Of a DNA stretch of 64,000 nucleotides, positions 52,828 through 62,900 are shown piece after piece (position 1 is the first letter of the stretch; every line of letters starts with the position of its first letter). Source of the stretch: an uncultured Polaribacter sp. (GTDB lineage Bacteria; Bacteroidota; Bacteroidia; Flavobacteriales; Flavobacteriaceae); contig NZ_CANMHM010000006.1 in assembly GCF_947497695.1 (NCBI RefSeq), positions 86,773-150,772 on the forward strand, in the 5' to 3' direction. A program made the translations under genes and the position numbers. The notes beneath the pieces are model-generated. The model was not told the DNA's origin. It worked only from the letters and a program-made list of their open reading frames with translations, and made no database searches.

Positions 52828-54339
52828 TTAGTTATTTTCATAGATGGTTACAGTTCCACTATCTTCATTAGAAACCACTAGTAAATCTTTATTACTAGGA
52901 CTGTCTTTAGCAGGAATTATCAATAATCCTTCTGGAGCCTCATCACCACTGTGAGAAAGAATTTGTAAAAACTGTGGAGCATTTGGGTTTGTAATATCAT
53001 ATAATAATACTTGGTCGTTTCTTTCTAAGCCTACAAATAAAATGTAACGTTCATTACCAATATTTAAGATTTCTACACTTTCTGGCTCTGCACCTTTGTC
53101 ATCACTTCTTTTATCATTATCATTAAATCTGTCTAAAGTAAATGCTAAAGTTTCTGTAGCAATACTATTACCACTATCATAAACTAAACTTCCATTTGCA
53201 GACCAAATACTAAAAGAACGAGCACCGTAGCTAAATAAAGCTTCTACTTTACCATCATTATTTGCATCACCTAAAGTGTTTGTAGTTTTTAATCTCCCTA
53301 AGTTTATTTCGTTTAAAAAGTCTTTATTATCAGGAAAAATTGTTTCATCTAAAGTTAAGTCATCCATTCTTATTTCTTCGCTAAATCCATCATAATCTCT
53401 AGCATCTCCTTCATTTGCAGAAATAATATATTCTATACCATTAATTTTTACATATACTATTGCATCTGGTTGATACATTCCTTTTACAGGCCAAGTTTTT
53501 AATTCTTTTTTATCATCTTTATCACTTGCATCGATAGAGTTTTCAGCTAAAGAATAATCTTTAAATCCTAAAGGATAGATAGCATCGATAGTTTTAGAAT
53601 CTAAGTTAACTTTTGCGATTCCATTATTTTCTTGTAATGAAACCCAGGCAGTCTTAGAATCTTCTGAAATGGCAACATATTCAGGTTCTACATCCTTAGC
53701 TAAGTCTGCATTAGGACCAAAAACTCTAAATCCCTTATTTTTTAAGGTGTTTTCTTGGGGGTTAAAACTAGTAAAATCTAAAGTAGTTACATTATTATTT
53801 TCTAAATTAATAATACTTACGCTTCCTTTAGGATCAATAGTATAATCATTATTTGGCTCCCCTTCGTTTGCACAAACAATGGTTTTACCATCAGGAGAAA
53901 AAGTAATCATATCTGGCAATGCTCCAACGGTATAGGTGTTTAATAAAGTGTTATTTATAGTGCTAAAAACGAGTACTTTTCCTGGGTTTTGTTTTGTGTT
54001 ATTTTCTACTGCAATAGCAAGTTTTTTATCAAAAACTGCAACACTATTAGGGGCTCCATATGCATTTAGATTAATTGGAGTTTCTTTTACTGGGTTGGTT
54101 AAATTACTAATGTTGTTTATAGAAATTTCATTTGATTCTACATTTACTGTAAATAGTTTTTTTGATGTTTTGTCAAAAGCAGTTATCTCTGAAGCTCCTT
54201 CATTACCAATATTTAATGTAACCTTATGTTTAAAGTTAACAGATGTGTCAATTGGCGCTATGTCAGTTTGGTTTTCATTTTGACAGCTTATTATTGTAAA
54301 TAATAAGTTTACTAAGATAATTTTTTTAGAAGTTTTCAT
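52828..54339 (-). CDS. Choice-of-anchor I family lipoprotein
   Basis: 503 residues with lipoprotein signal (IILVNLLFTIISCQN). The body is a beta-propeller with the family blocks ASEITAFDKTSKKLFTVN, LPDMITFSPDGKTIVCANEGEPN, VEPEYVAISEDSKTAWVSLQ, PDAIVYVKINGIEYIISANE, GDARDYDGFSEEIRM and RSFSIWSANGSLVYDSG. Members are exported and often fused to phosphatase or nuclease domains, but here only the propeller is present. It may be surface-exposed; substrate unknown. Strong terminator; no clear -7 box upstream. Confidence 0.88.
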   Translation of the reverse strand: MKTSKKIILVNLLFTIISCQNENQTDIAPIDTSVNFKHKVTLNIGNEGASEITAFDKTSKKLFTVNVESNEISINNISNLTNPVKETPINLNAYGAPNSVAVFDKKLAIAVENNTKQNPGKVLVFSTINNTLLNTYTVGALPDMITFSPDGKTIVCANEGEPNNDYTIDPKGSVSIINLENNNVTTLDFTSFNPQENTLKNKGFRVFGPNADLAKDVEPEYVAISEDSKTAWVSLQENNGIAKVNLDSKTIDAIYPLGFKDYSLAENSIDASDKDDKKELKTWPVKGMYQPDAIVYVKINGIEYIISANEGDARDYDGFSEEIRMDDLTLDETIFPDNKDFLNEINLGRLKTTNTLGDANNDGKVEALFSYGARSFSIWSANGSLVYDSGNSIATETLAFTLDRFNDNDKRSDDKGAEPESVEILNIGNERYILFVGLERNDQVLLYDITNPNAPQFLQILSHSGDEAPEGLLIIPAKDSPSNKDLLVVSNEDSGTVTIYENN

Positions 54340-54522
54340 TTTATGGTTTTATATTTTCTGTAAAACTATCAACAGGTTTTAATTTTAGTGTTAAGTAAAT
54401 TATAACTAAATATTAGTATTTATTGTTATTTGTAAATAAAAAGTAGTTTTTTTAAGTCAAATTTGACTGTTTTGTTAAGAAAACGTAATTTTTTATTATT
54501 TTTAAAAAATAATCCAAACTGA

Positions 54523-55032
54523 ATGAGTATTCAAGAAAAAAGAAATAATAAGATTTTTTTAAGACCTAGATTTTCTATCAATTTAAAAGAAAATTCTGAG
54601 GAATTATTAAAGAGAATTACCTTATACTTAAACAGTGATGCTTGTACTTATAGGAGCAGGGTTGTAGATGGACATATTTTTGTTGATATTCCTAAAAATA
54701 AAAGTCATTTCTGGTCACCTCAATTACATTTTGAAATAGAGAAAATTGATGAGAATTCATCAATCTTAAAAGGTTTATTTGGACCAAAATCTCAAGTTTG
54801 GACACTTTTTATGTTTGTTCACTTTGTAGTTGCAATCTTATTTTTAGGTTTTGCTGTTTTTACTTATGTTAGATATCGTTTAGAAGAAAGTCTATTTTTT
54901 CCAATAACAATATTAGTAGCTCTTCCATTCATTTGGATGTTACTATATTTTTTAGGTAGTTTAGGAAAAGAAACAGGGAAAGGTCAAATGAAAGAATTAC
55001 ACGAATTTTTAATTGTGATTATTGAGTGTTAA
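54523..55032 (+). CDS. Membrane protein with two C-terminal helices, unknown
   Basis: 169 residues. The first 95 are soluble (FLRPRFSINLKENSEELLKRI, VDIPKNKSHFWSPQLHFEIE, SSILKGLFGPKSQVW), then two transmembrane helices (LFMFVHFVVAILFLGFAVF and ITILVALPFIWMLLYFLG) and a short end. The pattern resembles small GTP-binding-independent DUF proteins of Flavobacteriia; no family name is safe. Its stop overlaps era's through TTAA. Confidence 0.65.
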   Translation: MSIQEKRNNKIFLRPRFSINLKENSEELLKRITLYLNSDACTYRSRVVDGHIFVDIPKNKSHFWSPQLHFEIEKIDENSSILKGLFGPKSQVWTLFMFVHFVVAILFLGFAVFTYVRYRLEESLFFPITILVALPFIWMLLYFLGSLGKETGKGQMKELHEFLIVIIEC

Positions 55033-55913
55033 CTTTGATTATACCCAAAACGTTTTAGTTGATTTTTATCGCTACGCCAGTTTTTGTTGACTTTTACGTA
55101 CAATTCTATAAATACTTTTTTTTCGAAAAATTTTTCTAAATCTTTTCTTGCTTCAGCTCCAACACGTTTTAATGCGGAACCTTTATGGCCAATAATAATA
55201 CCTTTTTGTGTTTCTCTTTCTACCATAATAATAGATCGAATTCTCACAATATTTTCTTCTTCAATAAACTCCTCAGTTTCTACTTCTACAGAATAGGGAA
55301 TTTCTTTTTTGTAATGCATTAAAATTTTTTCTCTAATTTTTTCATTTACAAAAAAGCGTTCTGGTTTGTCTGTTAATTGATCCTTCGGATAAAAAGCAGG
55401 ACCCTCTGGTAATACTTCTTTTATTTTATCAAAAACTGCTGAAACTCCAAACCCTTCTAAGGCAGAAATTACAAAAACTTCTGCATTTGGCACTTTATTT
55501 CTCCAATATTCAATTTTTTCTTCCACTTCTTCTTGAGAGGATTTATCAATTTTATTTAATAATAAAATAACAGGAATTTCACTGTGGATGATTCTCTTAA
55601 AAAATGCTTCGTTTTTTAACTCTTTTTCCCCAATTTCTACCATGTAAATAAGGATATCTGCATCTTCAAATGCAGATTTTACAAAATCCATCATAGAAGA
55701 TTGCAATTCATAAGCAGGTTTTAAAATACCTGGGGTATCAGAAAACACAATTTGATAATCGTCTTCATTTACAATGCCAAGAATTCTATGTCTTGTAGTT
55801 TGTGCCTTAGAGGTAATAATTGATAGTTTTTCACCTACCAAAGCATTCATTAATGTTGATTTACCTACGTTAGGATTTCCTATAATATTTACAAAACCAG
55901 CTTTATGTGTCAT
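55029..55913 (-). CDS. era: GTPase Era
   Basis: 294 residues. G domain: [13 protein letters not shown], switch I TTRHRILGI, DTPGILKP, LLNKID; KH domain at the C-terminus with IIGHKGSALKRVGAEARKDLE, which binds the 3' end of 16S rRNA. It acts in 30S assembly. Encoded alone with a -7 box at 55918-55925. Confidence 0.97.
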   Translation of the reverse strand: MTHKAGFVNIIGNPNVGKSTLMNALVGEKLSIITSKAQTTRHRILGIVNEDDYQIVFSDTPGILKPAYELQSSMMDFVKSAFEDADILIYMVEIGEKELKNEAFFKRIIHSEIPVILLLNKIDKSSQEEVEEKIEYWRNKVPNAEVFVISALEGFGVSAVFDKIKEVLPEGPAFYPKDQLTDKPERFFVNEKIREKILMHYKKEIPYSVEVETEEFIEEENIVRIRSIIMVERETQKGIIIGHKGSALKRVGAEARKDLEKFFEKKVFIELYVKVNKNWRSDKNQLKRFGYNQS

Positions 55914-55917
55914 ATTG

Positions 55918-55925
55918 CAAAGATA
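55918..55925 (-). promoter_or_regulatory. -7 promoter box for era
   Basis: Minus strand TATCTTTG, five bases before the ATG, so the transcript would be nearly leaderless if this box is used. Confidence 0.45.
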
Positions 55926-55979
55926 ATTAGATTTTATAGCGGAGTTAAATTTAGAGCATTAAAAATAATTAAAATAAAG

Positions 55980-56012
55980 TTTGGTTTGTATTTACTTTGT
56001 ATTGTATATTTG
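55980..56012 (+). promoter_or_regulatory. Promoter for the initiator tRNA gene
   Basis: TTTG at 55980-55983 (another at 55985-55988), then TATATTTG at 56005-56012; the -33/-7 distance of 21 (or 16) fits Bacteroidota promoters. About 70 bases of leader precede the tRNA. Confidence 0.65.
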
Positions 56013-56082
56013 CAGTCCAATAATTTCTGCGATATTATGAGCCGCAAGTTAAAAGCTAAATAGAAAGAATTGGTAATTACAA

Positions 56083-56155
<73 letters not shown>

Positions 56156-56162
56156 CTACTTC

Positions 56163-56195
56163 AAAGCCTCAAATTTTAAATTTGAGGCTTTTTTC
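56163..56195 (+). terminator. Terminator after the tRNA
   Basis: Near-perfect arms AAAGCCTCAAATTT and AAATTTGAGGCTTT with a one- to two-base centre, then T-run, seven bases past the tRNA. Confidence 0.9.
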
Positions 56196-57981
56196 TTAAA
56201 ATAACTTTATGGTTTGCAATTTATTTATAGTAGATGTACAATTAGAATTCTTAAAATATAATTTATTCAAGCTAAAGATTAAGAATGTTTAACTGATTAA
56301 CAAGAACTAGAAAAATAGTTATACAAAATTTGTTGATGTCTTACTTTAAAAGAGTTGAGTAATTAGTTCACAACATAAAGTATATAAGTTTTATAGTTTT
56401 TCTTACTTTTTATTTTGTGTGTATTCAGTTTTTATTTTAAAATCTTTATTATAGTTACTTTCATGTTATTTACGTCAAGATATTTTAGATATCATTTATT
56501 TTGTAATAGTAGTATTGATTGATTTATAGGTTATCTTTTCTAATTAATAATTTTCTAAAAATATATAGTTTTCCTTGTTCTTATTGAAATTTAATCACCT
56601 AGTCTCAGAATCTTGTATTTGAGTATTAGTCAGTATATTTTTTAAATATCGAATTCTCAGCGATAGTTGTTTTATTAGCTATAAATTGCTTTAATCCTAA
56701 ACAAATAAAGGAAAAAACACTTTTTTACCACTACCTATATTTTATAGAGAATTTAATGATTAAAGAAACTAAAAATCGTTTTTTGTATTTATAATTTTAT
56801 TTTGGTTGAGAGCAATATGTATAATCCGAAAAGAGACTTTAATTTTTAGTGATATTGAGGTTATAAGTTTAAAATAGCTTTTGTAATTAGTTAGTAGACC
56901 TTTGTTTATAAAGAAAAATAAACGTTTTAGTAAGTTAAATATCCCAAATATTTTACTGTTTTCTAATAAAAAAAAATCATAAGGAAGTCGTTGTAAGCTT
57001 TAATTGTCTAAAATATCAAAATTTTCACGTCAATATTACTTCTGAATATCAAAAGAATGATGAATTTTTCGATTATTTTGACTCGTTTAATTAAATTATT
57101 AGACTTAATAATTTAAGATTTCGTTAGAATAGTTTTATAAACACCATAATAGCTTTTAATTTTTAAGCAAATAAAATTGGATTTTTAAAACTATCAGATG
57201 TGTTTTTTTACAGATTATTATGGTACACAATTTTTCTTTTTTTTAAAATAAAAGAATGAATTGAGACTAAAATTACTTCAAAATATTTTTCTTTTTTGAT
57301 AAAAGGGAAAAAACTATATCTAAATAATTCATATTGATTTTATAAATAAAAAACTTTTTATCCTTTTAAATTTCAAATGAATAGGTAAAACGTTCTGAAA
57401 ATTGTTTCTTGTGCTTGAAACTTTTAAACAATTTATAGAGGAAATTCAAATAGATTACCAACAAATAAATTGATAAATATCTATTTAAAGTAAAATAATA
57501 ATTACACAATTTAGGTCTTTTTATAATATCTATTTTGATGAATAAATACTAATTTTTTGTTTTGAAGTAATTTTCTTATCCCTAAATAGTATTTTTTTTG
57601 AAAGTATAATCATAAATAATATTTGAATTTTAAGTTTATGATACCTTTTTTTATTTTTAGAAATGTAAAATTGATGTAAAAAATGTTGAAAAAAACTGAA
57701 TAAAATAAAACTTTTTTCAGTAAAATAATACTTAAAAAGTCTAATTTGAATTTTGTAATGAGAGTGTCTTTGTAAGACAATAAAAAATTTTGTTAATATG
57801 TTTGGGGAATTTTTTTTATTGTTTCATTTATGAAATTTAGTTTAAATGTTTATAAGATTCTTTAACTTTTTTTCTATTTTTATTCTGTAAATAAAGGGCT
57901 TTTTTTACCTATACAAAACTATTTTTTATAAAGTATAGATTTTAAAATATATTTCTAAAACTAGTGTTTTAGTCCATTTTA

Positions 57982-58018
57982 GTTAAATGTATTGTTTTTT
58001 TTAAACAATACATTTAAC
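57982..58018. repeat. 16-bp perfect hairpin in the gene desert
   Basis: GTTAAATGTATTGTTT (57982-57997) and AAACAATACATTTAAC (58003-58018) are exact complements around a TTTTT loop. No good T-run follows, and there is no gene end nearby on either strand. Confidence 0.75.
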
Positions 58019-58090
58019 GCCTATTTTATTTTTTATTATTATAATAAAACTATGTTCAAATAAATTTACCAACTTTTATCTCTATCTATC

Positions 58091-58110
58091 ATCAATCAAT
58101 CAATCAATCA
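58091..58110 (+). repeat. ATCA tetranucleotide repeat x5
   Basis: Five copies of ATCA, preceded by TCTATCTATC and followed by nine A. It is short, but the copy number could vary by slippage. Confidence 0.7.
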
Positions 58111-58327
58111 AAAAAAAAGTTATTTTAATCTTGTGTTTTTTGTCGTTCTATGTATATTTTTTCTATTCTTGGATTAAATTTTTGTATTTTTTTTCATTTT
58201 TTTTCTGCTAATTTTATTAAAATAAATTCCTAAACATTAAGGTTTATTTTTTCAGGTATTGAGTAAGAGTTCCTTTTATTAAGAGACCTGAGTTGTTTTC
58301 CGTCACACAATTCTTTTTATCATTATG

Positions 58328-58371
58328 ATAATTTCTATCATAGTAAATTATAATTTCTATCATAGTAAATT
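58328..58371 (+). repeat. 22-bp direct tandem duplicate
   Basis: The 22-base unit ATAATTTCTATCATAGTAAA.. (58328-58349) is repeated without change at 58350-58371, followed by the first seven bases of a third copy. Confidence 0.85.
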
Positions 58372-59471
58372 ATAATTTTATGCAATTTTAAAATTATATT
58401 TTTTAATGTTATTTTAATTAGTTCTTAAGTTTTATTTATCATTTTATTGTAGGGATAAATTAGGAATACTTTATTTTACGATAGAATCTAGATTATTATA
58501 ATTAATTATTTACTTGATGTTTTATAGTGTCAATTTATTTGTTGATACTATCATTTCACTTTTCTTTTAGCTTTTCAAATTTTTTTCTGTAAAATCATTT
58601 TTTACTATCTTTTAGTCTAATGTTTTGTAAAAGTTTTTTTTGTTTTAGCGTTTTTTTTTCTTTTAAATTGCTATTTAATATTAAGATGTTTCCTCTATGG
58701 ATAGTAGCATTTATAATCCTATCCTTTTTCCTATTCAATTTAAAACAAACTACTTCATTTTTATGACTATTTAACGAGCTAAAGTTTTAAGTTTTTTTGT
58801 TGTGATCTTCTTCGTTTTATTGTCTCTTTTAGAATAACGATGTTATAAATTACATTTACTTGGTAAAGCTTAATTTTAATAATTATTAGTATAGTTATCT
58901 AAATTAAATTGGTTGATCTCTTCTAATGGATTCATCTTAATAATAAGTTGTTCCATAATCACAGTATCTTATATTTTTTGCTGAGTTATAAGTCCAACAC
59001 TTTCTTATAGAGCTTATTTTAACTTCAATTCATTCAATATATCAATAATCCATACAAACCTCTTTTTTTAGAGATAATAATTTAATCTTTAATTTCTTAT
59101 TATTCTTAATGATACAGACGATTTGCTCAATATTTACTTTTCTGATTTATCACCAATACATCAACTTTTTTTTATGTGTTAAAAAACATTATTAAATGGC
59201 AATTGTTGTAGTATATTATTTATCTATTATTAGTGATATTCTCGTCTTTTTTTGGTTTTTAGATGTTGTTAATAACCTCTAATTATGCTCTTTTTCTAAT
59301 GTTTTTAATCTTTTTTAGACTAATTTTTAGTTTTTTTTAATTTTTATTTTATTTCTTCTGTTATTATACTTAAAAACGACTATATCAGTTAGTTATGTTT
59401 ATTTTTTGTTCAATTATTCATTGTTCAATATCCCTTTTTAGTTTCTTTTTTTTAATAAATTCAACAAAATG

Positions 59472-59514
59472 TTAACAATTGTTAATAAATGTCGAGAAAA
59501 AAGTTTTACATTTG
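59472..59514 (+). promoter_or_regulatory. Palindromic operator-like site and -7 box for the giant repeat protein
   Basis: TTAACAATTGTTAA (59472-59485) is a 14-bp perfect palindrome containing a TTG at 59479; TACATTTG (59507-59514) is a TAnnTTTG match 25 bases on, slightly long for a -33/-7 pair. Transcription would begin near 59518 and leave a leader of about 440 nt. Confidence 0.5.
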
Positions 59515-59636
59515 TAAAATAATAGTCCTTTTTAATAAGTGATTTTTTTTAAAAATTAATTTGTATTGTTTTATTTAGATAATAATTATCATAGTTAATT
59601 AATTTTTAAAACACTTTTAATTTAGAATTGTTATAT

Positions 59637-59886
59637 AACATTTATCATCCCCTTAAATAAATGTTAAAAATGTTATTTGAAATTATTAAAATATCTATTA
59701 CCCCCTCATATAGATTTTTTAGAGATATATAAAAAAGTATTACAGCATCTGTTGTCCCCCCTTAAATAGATGTTTAAATTATAGAAAGAATTAATACCAC
59801 ATCTGTTGCCCCCTAGATAGATGATGTTTACAAAAAGTTAAAAGAATTATTTACAACGTTTGTTATCCCCCTAGATAGACGTTTAT
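59637..59886 (+). ncRNA. Array of five C-loop hairpins in the leader of the giant gene
   Basis: Units at 59637-59665, 59688-59720, 59741-59776, 59797-59830 and 59851-59886, with C-runs starting at 59649, 59701, 59756, 59809 and 59867 (spacing 52-58). Each is a stem closed around a C-rich loop: AACATTTA/TAAATGTT, AATATCTA/TAGATTTT, CATCT/AGATG, ACATCT/AGATG(T) and ACGTTT/AGACGT. Stem bases change while pairing is kept, and units 3-5 share the loop start GTTRYCCCCC. This within-array covariation supports a real RNA structure. It ends 71 bases before the ATG at 59958. Confidence 0.6.
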
Positions 59887-59957
59887 TAAAAGTCATTACC
59901 CAATTATAAATTTATTTTTTTAGGTCAAATTTTAAAAAGAAAATAAACTATTTTATT

Positions 59958-62900
59958 ATGAAAGAAAGTTATTTCAATTTAGCAACAAGAATCAAAACTA
60001 TTTGTTTTGTTTTTTTCGCATTACTTACAATTAGTTATAGTTCTGCACAAGTAGTTTGTCCATTACCAGGGAATCCTGAGTCTGGAGGTGCTACTACATT
60101 AACATGGAGTTCTACCCCAAATGGTTTATTGTTTTCTGGTGGTGGTCCTTTTCCAAATACGCTTAGTTATGCTATGTGTAAAGAGCCAACTTCTACAACA
60201 TTTACATTAACAGCGTCTTATATACCTGTTGGATGCACTGTAGCTTGGTTTAGAGATGACACACCAGGTAATATTGATGTTTGGCCAACGTTGCCTCCAA
60301 TATTTTTAGGAACAGGTCTTTCTATTACTGCTCCAGTACCAGCTCCTGGATCAGAATCTATGATATTTGCTTTTTACTATAATACAGCAAATGCTTGTGT
60401 TGGTCCTTCTGATGATTTTCCAAATTCTCCAAATTTTGAATTTTTTAATGGTTACTTAATGTATAATAGAGCAGATACTACACCAGTATTACCTGCAGAT
60501 GTTAATGGAGGAAGTTTAGATTTATGTTTAGGAGAGACTATTAGTGTTGCTAATATAAACGGTACTGGTAATGCTGGTGCTATTTCATTTTGGGATGGTC
60601 CTTATGATGGAGGAGGAACTAAATTGTCTCAAACTAATTCAGGTCAATGTGGTGGATGTACAGAGGCTACTTTTGTGCCTTCAAGTACAGGTACGTATTA
60701 TATTTATGGAAGTCAATTTACCAATTGTCCTTCAGACCCCCCAGTAATAGTAACAATCCATGATGTTCCAAGAATAATTACTCAGGCAGTAACAACTTCT
60801 ACACCAGTTTGTGCTGGCGATAATATTACAGCTACAGCATATGAATGGGGGACAACCAATCCAGTTGTTTTAGGGCCAAATGAAGAAATTCATTGGATAA
60901 ACGGTGGATCATACCCAGGTTACCCTGGAGGTGGATGTCTAAGTCCAGGTACAGTATTACAAACAGGTACTTCAGGTACTTACACATTTGCAGCAGGTTC
61001 AATAAGTAAAATTAGAGCACGTTTATATAATACCCTTACAGGTTGTTATCAACCAAGTTGTGGTGGGGAAACAAATTTATCGGGTACTACTATTTCACCT
61101 TATGCTTGGATTAATTCTATTCCAACTTCAATTTGTCAAGGAGAATCTGTTACATTTGGAGCTTCTGCTAACAATGCAAGTAATGGTTGGATAGCAGAAT
61201 ATAATTGGGATTTTGGCACGAATGCAACACCTCAAACTGTTCAATTAGATGGCAATCCCCAAGCATCAACAACTTTTAATACAACTGGTTCTCAAAATGT
61301 AACTTTAACTGTAAGATTTAAATTATGGAATGGAAGTTCTTATGATTATTGTGATGGTCAGTTTGGTGCGGGTACTGAAAATATAAATGTAACAGTTAAT
61401 GAAGGACCTTCAGCAATAACAACAGGTCCAACAACGGCTTGTCAGTTTGAAAGTACACAATTTGCAGCAGAACCTAATGGAACCTATTTATGGAACTTCG
61501 GTTCAGGTGCATCCCCAGCAACTTCAACAAGTTCAAATCCAGTGGTAGAGTGGAGTACTTCAGGTGCTAAAACCGTAACATTAACTTCCGGTGTAGGTTC
61601 TTGTGAAACAACTCAAACTATAAACTTAACAGTATTTCAAAGTACAAATGGTTTAAATCACGTAGTAACTCAAATACAACCTTCTTGTAATGGAGCAAGT
61701 GATGGTGCATTTACATTTAGTAATTATGTGCCAAATATGACCTATACTATCTCTTGGAATTACAATCCAACTGTAGTGTTACCAACGGTAGCTAATGGTT
61801 GTGGTGCACCAACAAGTACGTTTAATGTTACTTCAAACCCATTTGGGTTAATCACGATACCTAATTTACCAGCAGGTACCTATAATTGTATAAATTTAGT
61901 TACATCAGATGGTTGTAATGACATGACAGCCTTTGGTAATTATCTAGTAAATCCTGCTCCATTAAATGCAGGAACCAACGGAACTTTAACAGAATGTGCA
62001 GGAAACACACCTACAAATGCTGAATTATTTGCAGCATTAGGTGGTAGTCCAGATACAGGAGGAGCATGGACAAATGTAGGAAACGTATATACTTATACAG
62101 TTAGTGGTTCAGGAGCTTGTTCTGGTCAAACAGATACAGCTACTGTAACAGTAACATTTCAAACTGCACCAAATGCAGGAACCAACGGAACTTTAACAGA
62201 ATGTGCAGGAAACACACCTACAAATGCTGAATTATTTGCAGCATTAGGAGGGAGCCCAGATACAGGTGGAGCATGGAGTAATGCAGGAAATGTATATACA
62301 TATACAGTAACTGGTTCAGGAGCTTGTGCAGGAGAAACAGATACAGCAACAGTAACGGTTAGTTTTACAGCAGCACCAAATGCAGGGACAAACGGAACTT
62401 TAACAGAATGTGCTGGAAACACACCTACAAATGCTGAATTATTTGCAGCATTAGGTGGTAGTCCAGATACAGGAGGAGCATGGACAAATGTAGGAAACGT
62501 ATATACATATACAGTTAGTGGTGCAGGAGCTTGTGCTGGTCAAACAGATACAGCTACAGTAACAGTAACTTTTCAAGCTGCACCAAATGCAGGGATCAAC
62601 GGAACTTTAACAGAATGTGCAGGAAACACACCTACAAATGCTGAATTATTTGCAGCATTAGGTGGTAGTCCAGATACAGGAGGAGCATGGACAAATGTAG
62701 GAAACGTATATACATATACAGTTAGTGGTTCAGGAGCATGTGCTGGTCAAACAGATACAGCTACAGTAACAGTAACTTTTCAAGCTGCACCAAATGCAGG
62801 AACCAACGGAACTTTAACAGAATGTGCAGGAAACACACCTACAAATGCTGAATTATTTGCAGCATTAGGTGGTAGTCCAGATACAGGAGGAGCATGGACA

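Larger units (their letters stand above)
56196..59471. other. AT-extreme gene desert
   Basis: No gene-like open frame is visible on either strand over about 3.3 kb, in a window otherwise packed with genes. Hand counts of single lines give only about 15-25% G+C, below the coding parts. From about 58,100 the plus strand becomes strikingly T-rich with many runs of six or more T. Contents seen: a 16-bp perfect hairpin (57982-58018), a small hairpin TGTCTT/AAGACA (57765-57779), ATCA x5 (58091-58110) and a 22-bp duplicate (58328-58371). No DnaA boxes or tRNA-like fold were noticed. Confidence 0.75.

Noticed and set aside
56196..59471. Replication origin
   Set aside because: High AT content fits, but no DnaA-box cluster and no dnaA/dnaN-type neighbours were seen.
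59637..59886. CRISPR array
   Set aside because: The units are only roughly alike, their stems differ, spacing varies from 52 to 58, the intervening DNA is short AT-rich filler and no cas genes are present.
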